Below are positions 1 to 5,818 of a stretch of 8,313 nucleotides of DNA, in pieces. The stretch spans positions 1-8,313 of the forward strand of contig JAHHUD010000065.1 of NCBI GenBank assembly GCA_020024185.1. The letters are read 5' to 3'. The notes under the pieces are model-generated. The model worked only from the letters and a program-made list of their open reading frames with translations. It had not been told where the DNA came from and did no database searches. Numbering within the stretch: position 1 is the first letter of the stretch; every line of letters starts with the position of its first letter. Both the position numbers and the translations under genes were made by a program. This DNA comes from Oscillospiraceae bacterium (GTDB lineage: Bacteria > Bacillota > Clostridia > Oscillospirales > Ruminococcaceae).

Positions 1-51
1 TTATACTATGACCACCCTTATGAATGTGGTTTCGTTACATTTGAAAAATAA
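1..51 (+). CDS. C-terminal end of an unidentified plus-strand gene (truncated by window edge)
   Basis: Frame 1 is open from the window edge to a TAA at 49-51 and encodes 16 residues, LYYDHPYECGFVTFEK. The mix of polar, aromatic and charged residues looks like coding sequence, and the stop lies only 3 nt before a strong terminator hairpin, as expected for the end of a transcribed gene. I do not recognise the family from so short a piece. The gene would converge on the minus-strand lipoprotein gene and share its terminator. Chance openness over 48 bases is common, so confidence is moderate. Confidence 0.5.
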   Translation, partial: LYYDHPYECGFVTFEK

Positions 52-54
52 TAA

Positions 55-89
55 AAATCCAGCACTTAATAAGTGCTGGATTTATTTTT
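55..89. terminator. Bidirectional Rho-independent terminator
   Basis: A perfect 13-bp stem (55-67 with 71-83, core CCAGCACTT/AAGTGCTGG) closes a 3-nt AAT loop. On the plus strand ATTTTT follows. On the minus strand TTATTATTTTT follows. It sits between the stop at 51 (plus) and the stop at 115 (minus), so it can terminate both convergent genes. Confidence 0.9.
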
Positions 90-114
90 GCATATTATAT
101 TTAATATCAACAAA

Positions 115-642
115 TTAGCCTATAGGCATAACTTCAACGATTTTACATACAAGAGAAATATCTGAAATGAAATCGTTGCTCTTTTTCAATTCTTCAATAA
201 CTTGTTGGTCTTCTTCTAATGCCAATTTAACAACAGCACCTTGATGACGTTCTTGTTTTGTTTCAGCTGTTGGGTTAGTTTTATCAAAAACCATTTCTGC
301 AACTTTTTCACGAAGTACATTGTCTTTAGTTGTGTTTGGTGCAAGGTTGAATACAATGTGATTATCGCCAGCAGCAGCAGGTGTGAAAATAGCAATGTTA
401 GGTGTACCATCTACATTAGTAGTAGCAACAACTGTTACACCAGAATATTTAGCGATTTCTTCTAACAAAGCTTTTTGGTCTAAGTTTGTGTATCTGTTAG
501 TGTAAGTAGATGCAAGTGACACAACGTCTTGTTTGTTGTCTTTGTTGTCAGTGTTAGTTTTGTTGTCAACAGCTTTTTCACCACATGCTACAAGTGACAA
601 AGCAACAACTGCAGACATTATAACAGCAATATATTTTTTCAT
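115..642 (-). CDS. Lipoprotein with a PNPOx-like (FMN-binding split barrel) domain
   Basis: This 175-residue protein starts with a lipoprotein signal peptide: MKK, a hydrophobic stretch at about 4-17, and the lipobox LVAC with Cys20 as the predicted lipidated residue. A Lys/Asn/Asp-rich linker follows (about 21-45). Residues from about 55 to the end resemble the pyridoxamine-5'-phosphate-oxidase-like split barrel: VVATTNVDGTPNIAIF at 71-86 matches the strand pair usually seen as 'TVDxDGxPNVxPV'. A short KDNVLREK segment, a strand at about 135-141 and a closing strand CKIVEVMPIG at 166-175 complete the pattern. Family members often bind flavin, F420 or haem, but the ligand cannot be told here. 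It should act outside the membrane. AAGGAG at 659-654 lies 11 nt before the ATG. A putative promoter of its own lies upstream and a hairpin follows the stop. The lipoprotein call is firm; the fold call is from pattern recognition only. Confidence 0.8.
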   Translation of the reverse strand: MKKYIAVIMSAVVALSLVACGEKAVDNKTNTDNKDNKQDVVSLASTYTNRYTNLDQKALLEEIAKYSGVTVVATTNVDGTPNIAIFTPAAAGDNHIVFNLAPNTTKDNVLREKVAEMVFDKTNPTAETKQERHQGAVVKLALEEDQQVIEELKKSNDFISDISLVCKIVEVMPIG

Positions 643-670
643 TTCCTTTTATTCTCCTTTATTTCGAATT

Positions 671-699
671 ATTTTATAATTTTTTCATATATTTGTGAA
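671..699 (-). promoter_or_regulatory. Candidate sigma-70/SigA promoter for the PNPOx-like lipoprotein
   Basis: Reading the minus strand, TTCACA (699-694) and TAAAAT (676-671) are separated by 17 bp, close to TTGACA/TATAAT. Transcription would begin near 664, shortly before the AAGGAG ribosome-binding site. The preceding gene ends at 736 with no clear hairpin in the 93-nt gap (643-735), so read-through is also possible. AT-rich background makes chance matches likely. Confidence 0.4.
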
Positions 700-735
700 T
701 AAAGTGTGTGTAAAAAATATCAAACTATTTACTTT

Positions 736-1728
736 TTATATAATTTTAAACAACCTTTTCAATCTATAATCAATGTATGTAAATACATTTTTAATCATAG
801 ACCATTCAACCCAAAGATATCCTCCAATATTTTTCCACTTAAATGGCAGTTTTTCAACATCTTTAAACATACAAAAAGCCATTCTTGTGCCTTTCATAAA
901 TGGTTTGCCATATCCACGCAAATAAAACATTATAACTTTTGGCAAAAAGCCGATAAACATAAACGGAAAATTGATTATAAACATAAGCAAAGGTTGATTT
1001 TTATATAGCAAAAGCAGAGTATTTTTACCACTTTGGATACTTTTAAATTCATTATATCTGCCACCGGTTGTGGCACTGCAAATATGATAACAAACAGCTT
1101 GTGGACAGAAAATATTTTTGTATCCGGCATTATTTGCTCTCCAACCTATATCAACATCTTCACCGTATGCAAAAAAGCTTTCGTCAAAAGTTCCTATTTC
1201 ATCAAGTATACTTTTTCTATATAGCGCTGCGCCACCGCAAGCAGAAAAAATTCTCTCTTGTTTTTTATATCTTTCTTTTGAAAGTCCGTCCCCTCTTTTG
1301 CAAGTCCATCCAAAAATCGGAACATAATCTCCCGCATCATCAGCAAGATGGCGGTTATAATGCTGAACCATAAGACTGCCAACGGAAAATATTTTACAGT
1401 CACTGTCTGCAACATCAACAAGTTTTTGAAGCCAATCCGGTTCTGCAAAAGCATCATTATTAAACAAAACTGCGTATTGTGCATTAGAATAATTTATTCC
1501 TTGATTAACAGCATAATCAAATCCTGTATTTTCTTTGTTTGCAATAATTACATAATTTTTAAAATCTTCTGCACATTTTTTTATTATGTCCATAGATTTA
1601 TCTGTTGAACCATTGTCTATAATTATAATTTCATATTCATCATTAAATTTTTGATTTATGCAACTTCTGATACTATCTTCCAACCAACCTTCACCGTTTA
1701 AGTTTGGAATAATTATACTTGCTTTCAT
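736..1728 (-). CDS. Family 2 glycosyltransferase (rhamnosyltransferase-like)
   Basis: This 330-residue GT-A fold glycosyltransferase would transfer a sugar from a nucleotide-sugar donor to a growing surface glycan at the inner face of the membrane. Visible motifs, numbered from the start chosen here: KASIIIPNLNG at 2-12, the DNGSTD nucleotide-binding loop at 38-43, the metal-binding FNNDAF at 89-94 (NND in place of DxD), SACGGAALYR at 162-171 for the acceptor region, and FDESFFAYGEDVDIGWR at 181-197 with the E-D-x-D acidic cluster. YHICSATTGG follows at about 214-223. A hydrophobic stretch at about 244-270 suggests membrane attachment. The pattern resembles WbbL/RfbF-like rhamnosyltransferases, but the sugar cannot be assigned. 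An in-frame ATG at 1740 has no ribosome-binding site, whereas GGGGG (1738-1734) precedes the ATG at 1728, so the later start is preferred. It is divergent from a flippase gene, consistent with a shared polysaccharide role. Confidence 0.88.
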   Translation of the reverse strand: MKASIIIPNLNGEGWLEDSIRSCINQKFNDEYEIIIIDNGSTDKSMDIIKKCAEDFKNYVIIANKENTGFDYAVNQGINYSNAQYAVLFNNDAFAEPDWLQKLVDVADSDCKIFSVGSLMVQHYNRHLADDAGDYVPIFGWTCKRGDGLSKERYKKQERIFSACGGAALYRKSILDEIGTFDESFFAYGEDVDIGWRANNAGYKNIFCPQAVCYHICSATTGGRYNEFKSIQSGKNTLLLLYKNQPLLMFIINFPFMFIGFLPKVIMFYLRGYGKPFMKGTRMAFCMFKDVEKLPFKWKNIGGYLWVEWSMIKNVFTYIDYRLKRLFKII

Positions 1729-1731
1729 ATA

Positions 1732-1738
1732 TTCCCCC
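1732..1738 (-). promoter_or_regulatory. Ribosome-binding site deciding the glycosyltransferase start
   Basis: GGGGGAA on the minus strand lies just before the ATG at 1728 (GGGGG ends 5 nt from it) and overlaps the alternative ATG at 1740. No purine-rich site precedes 1740 (the bases there read ATACTACCT). The G-rich form is matched by GGGGG at 6920-6916 before the M24 gene. Confidence 0.6.
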
Positions 1739-1769
1739 ATAGGTAGTATTATTTTGCCTTATCTTTACA

Positions 1770-1798
1770 AATATATCATATAAGATATGTTGTTGCAA
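1770..1798 (-). promoter_or_regulatory. Candidate promoter for the glycosyltransferase, with a GTTGCAAC palindrome at the -35
   Basis: On the minus strand TTGCAA (1798-1793) and TATATT (1775-1770) are 17 bp apart, placing a start near 1763. The -35 lies inside the perfect 8-bp palindrome GTTGCAAC (1792-1799), which could be part of an operator, though so short a palindrome may be chance. Confidence 0.4.
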
Positions 1799-1845
1799 CC
1801 AATCATCTATATTATAAAAGTTTTGTGTTTTATTGGGCATATAAA

Positions 1846-1874
1846 TTGAAATATACTTATTTTTATGATATATT
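1846..1874 (+). promoter_or_regulatory. Candidate promoter of the flippase-trmB-apbE operon
   Basis: TTGAAA (1846-1851) and TATATT (1869-1874) match consensus at 5 of 6 positions each with an ideal 17-bp spacer. The predicted start near 1881 lies after the alternative ATG at 1875 and about 42 nt before the ATG at 1923, which supports the later translation start. Confidence 0.55.
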
Positions 1875-1910
1875 ATGATAGTCGTATTATGTAAAAAAAT
1901 ATATAGATTA

Positions 1911-1915
1911 AAGGA
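1911..1915 (+). promoter_or_regulatory. Ribosome-binding site deciding the flippase start
   Basis: AAGGA ends 7 nt before the ATG at 1923. The earlier in-frame ATG at 1875 has no such site, and it would add 16 residues (including RLKERL) ahead of a normal flippase N-terminus. Confidence 0.7.
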
Positions 1916-1922
1916 ACGTTTA

Positions 1923-3335
1923 ATGAACAGATATAAATTTCTGGCTTCAAACACTGTTTTGTTCTTTATAAGTAGCTTTAGCAGTAAATTTTTGGTGTTT
2001 TTACTTATGCCAATTTATACAGCTGTGCTTACTCCGGCAGAAAACAGCGATGTCAGCTTAATGATTCAAACAGCCAACTTGCTTATACCTTTGGTAAGTC
2101 TTGGTATTTCAAACAGTATAATTCGTTTTGGTCTTGATGATAAATATTCAAAAAAAACAGTTTTTACAACGGGTGTATTAACTCTTGGTGCCGGATACCT
2201 TATCCTGCTATGTTTTTTTCCGTTATTAAACCACTTTGACTTTATAAATAAGTATATATGGTTTTTATATTTATACTTGCTTATGAGTTGTAGCCGTACA
2301 CTTGTACAACAATTTGTTAGAGCAAAAACATATACAAAGTTGTATGCTTTTGATGGTATTTTGGCAACAGTAAATACTCTTATCCTTGTTTGCTTATTTC
2401 TTTTAAAGTTTAAAATGGGTGCAATAGGATATATTTGTGCAGTTATCGGAGCAGATTTTTTAAGTGTGGTTTTTCTAACTGCTATATCTTCTGCCTATCG
2501 ATATTTTGATTTATCAAGTATAAGTAAAGCAGTTGCAAAAGAAATGCTCAGTTATTGTCTGCCACTTATACCTGCAAGTATTTTCTGGTGGATAACAAAT
2601 GTAAGTGACAGATATATGGTTGCGTATTTTGTTGGACAAACAGAAAACGGTATTTATGATATAAGTTATAAACTTCCAAGCCTTGTAAACTTATTTGCAA
2701 CAATTTTTACAGAAGCATGGCAGATTTCTGCTGTAAAAGAAAGTGGAGAAAAACACACAAAGCGTTTTTTCTCAAATGTATTCAAAGCATATCAAAGTGT
2801 TGTATTTATAGGTGGTGCCGGCATTATTCTTTTGTGTAAACCACTTATAATGTTATTGGCAGATAAAACATATTTTGATGCTTGGCAGTATGTGCCTGTG
2901 CTTATCTTATCCACAATATTCTCCTGTTTTGCAACATTTTTATCAAGTATATATATGGTAGAAAAACGTGGTGGTTTAAATCTTATCACAATGATGGCAG
3001 GCGCTGTTGCAAATATAATTTTAAACCTTTTGCTTATACCAAAAATGGGGGCGCAGGGTGCTGCAATTGCAACTTGTGCAAGTTATATTCTTGTATTTAT
3101 ACTTCGTGCAATAAATACAAAACGTTTTATCAACGTCAATATTTCTCCTATGCAAATGACAGTAAATGTATTGCTTATGAGTTCTATGAGCTTTATCATG
3201 ATTAAAGATATAAAAAATTACAGTATTTATTGTTTGATAATTACAATTTTAATTATGATATTTAATATTAGACCTTTGATTGTATTTGCAAAACAACTTT
3301 TAAAAAGTCTTAAAAAAAAGAAAGGTAAACACTGA
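1923..3335 (+). CDS. Polysaccharide/oligosaccharide flippase, Wzx/PST type (MOP superfamily)
   Basis: This 470-residue, highly hydrophobic protein has about 12-14 predicted membrane helices, the usual size for Wzx-like flippases of the MATE/MOP exporter superfamily. These move lipid-linked glycan units from the inner to the outer face of the cytoplasmic membrane. The N-terminus MNRYKFLASNTVLFFISSFS with FLLMPIYTAVLTP shortly after matches the family's first helix and loop. The mid-protein block LPLIPASIFWWITNVSDRYM with GIYDISYKLPSL after it is also characteristic, as is the run KMGAQGAAIATCASYI near the C-terminus. The tail is basic (KSLKKKKGKH) and should be cytoplasmic. It heads a plus-strand operon, with only 2 nt between its stop and trmB. 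It is divergent from a glycosyltransferase, so both may serve one surface glycan. The substrate (capsule, teichoic or other glycan) is not evident, and no Wzy-like polymerase is in the window. Confidence 0.9.
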   Translation: MNRYKFLASNTVLFFISSFSSKFLVFLLMPIYTAVLTPAENSDVSLMIQTANLLIPLVSLGISNSIIRFGLDDKYSKKTVFTTGVLTLGAGYLILLCFFPLLNHFDFINKYIWFLYLYLLMSCSRTLVQQFVRAKTYTKLYAFDGILATVNTLILVCLFLLKFKMGAIGYICAVIGADFLSVVFLTAISSAYRYFDLSSISKAVAKEMLSYCLPLIPASIFWWITNVSDRYMVAYFVGQTENGIYDISYKLPSLVNLFATIFTEAWQISAVKESGEKHTKRFFSNVFKAYQSVVFIGGAGIILLCKPLIMLLADKTYFDAWQYVPVLILSTIFSCFATFLSSIYMVEKRGGLNLITMMAGAVANIILNLLLIPKMGAQGAAIATCASYILVFILRAINTKRFINVNISPMQMTVNVLLMSSMSFIMIKDIKNYSIYCLIITILIMIFNIRPLIVFAKQLLKSLKKKKGKH

Positions 3336-3337
3336 TT

Positions 3338-4000
3338 ATGAGAATGCGCAGAAAACCTTGGGCAAGACCAGAGCTTGATGCAAGCAGTATCTATATTAAA
3401 AACCCACATGACTTTTATGGAAAATGGAAAACAGCTTTTCCAAAACAACAACCTTTACATCTGGAGCTTGGTTGTGGAAGAGGTGGTTTCATATCCAAAA
3501 AGGCAGTTAAAAACCCTGATATAAACTATGTTGCTTTTGATATAAAAAGCGAAATGTTGGCTTATACAAACAGAAATATTCAAAACGAGTATATGCTTGA
3601 AAATCGTGCTACAGATAATATTCGTCTTACTGCTTTTGATATAGAAAGAATCTCTCTTGTTATCGGAGAAGATGATTGTTTTGAAAGAATATATATAAAT
3701 TTCTGTAATCCTTGGCCAAAAGACAGACATAAAAAACGCCGTCTTACACACACAAGACAGCTTGAAAATTATAAAAAGTTTCTCAAAAGAGGTGGAGAAA
3801 TTTATTTTAAAACTGATGATGACCAGCTTTTTGAGGAAAGCCTTGAATACTTTAAAGAGGCAGGATTTACCCTCACATTTATAACCTACGATATGACACA
3901 AAACAGTTTGCCAGACAATATTATAACAGAGCATGAGCAGATGTTTATGAATGAAGGCATAAAAATCAAAGGTCTTATAGCCATTTATCCGGAGGAATAG
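3338..4000 (+). CDS. trmB: tRNA (guanine-N7-)-methyltransferase TrmB
   Basis: TrmB uses S-adenosylmethionine to make 7-methylguanosine at position 46 in the variable loop of many tRNAs. The 220-residue length is normal. The Firmicutes-type N-terminus MRMRRKPWARPEL supports the start at 3338, with AAAGG about 12 nt upstream. LELGCGRGGF (42-51) is the SAM-binding motif I. NFCNPWPKDRHKKRRLTH (121-138) is the family signature, FKTDDDQLFEES (157-168) carries the conserved TD pair, and TEHEQMF (197-203) supplies the T-x-x-E motif. One departure is Asn124 in N-P-W-P, where Bacillus and E. coli enzymes have Asp (S-D-P-W-P, P-D-P-W-H). This may be a lineage variant. The gene lies between flippase and apbE with gaps of 2 and 1 nt, so it is almost certainly co-transcribed and perhaps translationally coupled. 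Confidence 0.96.
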   Translation: MRMRRKPWARPELDASSIYIKNPHDFYGKWKTAFPKQQPLHLELGCGRGGFISKKAVKNPDINYVAFDIKSEMLAYTNRNIQNEYMLENRATDNIRLTAFDIERISLVIGEDDCFERIYINFCNPWPKDRHKKRRLTHTRQLENYKKFLKRGGEIYFKTDDDQLFEESLEYFKEAGFTLTFITYDMTQNSLPDNIITEHEQMFMNEGIKIKGLIAIYPEE

Positions 4001-4001
4001 A

Positions 4002-5087
4002 ATGAAACAAAAACTATCTTTACTTCTTACAATAATTCTATCAATATCCCTTTTCACAGCTTGCAAATCAGAACCTAAAACTGAAAAATTTACCGGTACA
4101 ATTTGGGACAGTTTTGACACTATAATATCTATTGTTTCTTATCAGCAGTCACAACAAGATTTTGACAAACTTATGGATATAGCAAACAGCGAGTACAGCC
4201 GTCTTAATAAGTTGTATGATATATATAATAACTATCCTGATTTAAACAATGCAAAAACAATCAACGATAACGCAGGTATTGCTCCGGTTAAAGTTGATGA
4301 AGATTTATTTAATCTTATTAAATTCAGCATTTCTGCTTACCAGCAAACCAACGGTAAAGTTAATATTGCAATGGGCAGTGTGCTTAAAATTTGGCATGAT
4401 GTGCGTACAAATGCTGAAAACACAACTGCCACTTTGCCAACTATTGAAGAACTTAGAAAAGCAAACGAACATTCATCAATAGAAAATATTGTTCTTGACC
4501 AAGAAAATATGACTGTGTATATAAAAGACCCAGAGGCAAGTATAGACGTTGGTGCTATTGCCAAAGGATACGCAACAGAGCTTATCTGCAATAAGCTTGC
4601 CGAAATAACAGATAACTTTGCAGTTTCAGCCGGTGGCAATGTAAAAGTTCACGGCAGTCCAAAAGACGGCAGAACACGTTGGGGTGTTGGTATTCAAAAC
4701 CCACAAGTTGATGAAAACTTCCAAATGGTTGGTGGCAATATTGACCTTGCTTTTGTTGCAAACAATAAGACTGTTGTATGTTCCGGTGGATACCAAAGAT
4801 ATATTGTTGTTGACGGACAAAGATACCACCATCTTATTGACCCTGAAACACTTTTCCCTACAAACTACTATCAGGGTGTAACTATTCTCACAGAGGATTC
4901 CGGCGTTGCCGATACATTATCCACTGCTGTTTTTATGATGACTTCTGACCAAGCTATTGAGTTTATAAACAGTATACCTGATACAGAGTGTATTCTTGTT
5001 TTGGAAGACGGTTCTGTAATAAGCACAGAAGGTTTTAATAATTATCTTGAAAGCAGTGGTATAACAAGCACCACACCAATAAATTAA
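4002..5087 (+). CDS. apbE: FAD:protein FMN transferase (ApbE family), lipoprotein
   Basis: ApbE cleaves FAD and attaches FMN by a phosphoester bond to a Ser/Thr of exported or membrane flavoproteins, such as the RnfG/NqrC FMN_bind domain. This 361-residue copy has a lipoprotein signal peptide with Cys21 after LFTA, so it should act on the outer face of the membrane. Family motifs: the FTGTIWDSFDTII start of the mature domain (30-42), GSVLKIW (125-131), IDVGAIAKGYATE (181-193), which holds FAD and metal contacts, SAGGNVKVHG (209-218), HHLIDPETLFP (276-286) and ADTLSTAVFMM (303-313). All expected blocks are present, so it looks active. GGAGG (3991-3995) sits inside the end of trmB, 6 nt before the ATG, and the genes are 1 nt apart. 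No FMN_bind acceptor is visible in the window, so its substrate must be encoded elsewhere. Confidence 0.95.
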   Translation: MKQKLSLLLTIILSISLFTACKSEPKTEKFTGTIWDSFDTIISIVSYQQSQQDFDKLMDIANSEYSRLNKLYDIYNNYPDLNNAKTINDNAGIAPVKVDEDLFNLIKFSISAYQQTNGKVNIAMGSVLKIWHDVRTNAENTTATLPTIEELRKANEHSSIENIVLDQENMTVYIKDPEASIDVGAIAKGYATELICNKLAEITDNFAVSAGGNVKVHGSPKDGRTRWGVGIQNPQVDENFQMVGGNIDLAFVANNKTVVCSGGYQRYIVVDGQRYHHLIDPETLFPTNYYQGVTILTEDSGVADTLSTAVFMMTSDQAIEFINSIPDTECILVLEDGSVISTEGFNNYLESSGITSTTPIN

Positions 5088-5105
5088 AAGGAGTATATAA
5101 ATTTT

Positions 5106-5708
5106 ATGGCTAGTTTTTTAATCACATTAGGCTTTGGGGCAGCTACTATCTTTTTTTGTATTTTTTCAGGTGTTGTAGATATAAGTAAATTTACAAACAA
5201 AAAAGAAAAGCAAGAAAAACTTTATTCATCTCTTATAAAATCTTTACGCCGTTTTGGCACTCTTAAAAGTTATGAAGTTATCGGCAAAACAACCCTTAAA
5301 TTTGAAGATGAAACATATACTTTTGACGCAATCTTGCTTGGATATTTTGGTACAATTGCCGTAAAAGCTGACTATCATACAGGTGAAATTTATGGCCAGA
5401 CAAATGACGAAAGCTGGACTTGTATTTTTAACAACGAAAAAACATATTTTCCAAACCCTTTAACTGCAACAAACGGCACTGTGCGTTTCTTTAAAGATAT
5501 TTACAAAGCAGAAAAAGTTAAAAGTGGCAATGTTGATAGTGTGGTTATTTTCCCATCAAAAAAATCATCTCTTTTCACAGGCAAAATCAACTCTGTGATT
5601 TCTATTGGTGATATAAATAATAAACTTGGTGCATCAAAATATACAACTGATAACGGCGCAGATATTTCTGCTATGAAAAAAGCAATTGAAAAATACACTG
5701 TAAAATAA
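5106..5708 (+). CDS. Membrane-anchored protein with a degenerate NERD-like domain
   Basis: This 200-residue protein has one N-terminal membrane helix (about 3-23) followed by a strongly basic stretch (KKEKQEK at 32-38), so the rest should be cytoplasmic. Residues about 50-150 resemble the NERD (nuclease-related) domain: YTFDAILLGYFGTIAVK (71-87) aligns with the family's 'DHVVVGPFGVFVIEtK' strand pair, followed by G-E-I-Y-G (93-97), W104 and N-P-L (117-119), which occur in the same order in NERD proteins. Asp74 is kept, but the E-x-K pair expected after the Gly-Phe strand is replaced by K87-A-D89, so nuclease activity is doubtful. AAGGAG (5088-5093) begins right after the apbE stop, 12 nt before the ATG. 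It is the last gene of the operon, followed by a strong terminator. The NERD assignment is by eye and should be treated as tentative; the function is unknown. Confidence 0.72.
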   Translation: MASFLITLGFGAATIFFCIFSGVVDISKFTNKKEKQEKLYSSLIKSLRRFGTLKSYEVIGKTTLKFEDETYTFDAILLGYFGTIAVKADYHTGEIYGQTNDESWTCIFNNEKTYFPNPLTATNGTVRFFKDIYKAEKVKSGNVDSVVIFPSKKSSLFTGKINSVISIGDINNKLGASKYTTDNGADISAMKKAIEKYTVK

Positions 5709-5721
5709 TTATTTACATAAT

Positions 5722-5763
5722 AAAACAGACGCTTATAGAATTTATCTGTAAGCGTCTGTTTTT
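5722..5763. terminator. Rho-independent terminator of the flippase-trmB-apbE operon, probably bidirectional
   Basis: A perfect 14-bp stem (5722-5735 with 5749-5762, core ACAGACGCTTA) extends inward by four more pairs including one G-U, leaving the loop ATTTA (5740-5744). The plus strand ends in a run of T (5759-5763). On the minus strand CTGTTTTATTATG follows, so it can also end the convergent M24 transcript, whose stop codon is at 5819-5821. Confidence 0.92.
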
Positions 5764-5818
5764 ATACTGTTACTTGTTTTTGCTTATTGTTTTACTTATA
5801 ATACACTTTGACAAATTA

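Noticed and set aside
1691..1954. Minus-strand open frame of 87 codons spanning the glycosyltransferase start and the divergent promoter region
   Set aside because: It overlaps the supported glycosyltransferase start in another frame and crosses both promoter candidates. Its composition is that of translated AT-rich spacer, and no family is recognisable.
3455..4120. Minus-strand open frame of 221 codons opposite trmB
   Set aside because: It is a shadow of trmB and the start of apbE, both certain genes. Its residues are Phe/Ile/Lys/Ser-rich without family motifs.
5610..5650. GASKYTT (residues 175-181 of the NERD-like protein) as a flavinylation target for the neighbouring ApbE
   Set aside because: The usual motif is D-x-x-(S/T)-G-A-(S/T)-x-(S/T) in an FMN_bind domain. 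Here the residue before G is Leu and the Asp is two positions too far. The domain is predicted cytoplasmic while ApbE is extracytoplasmic.
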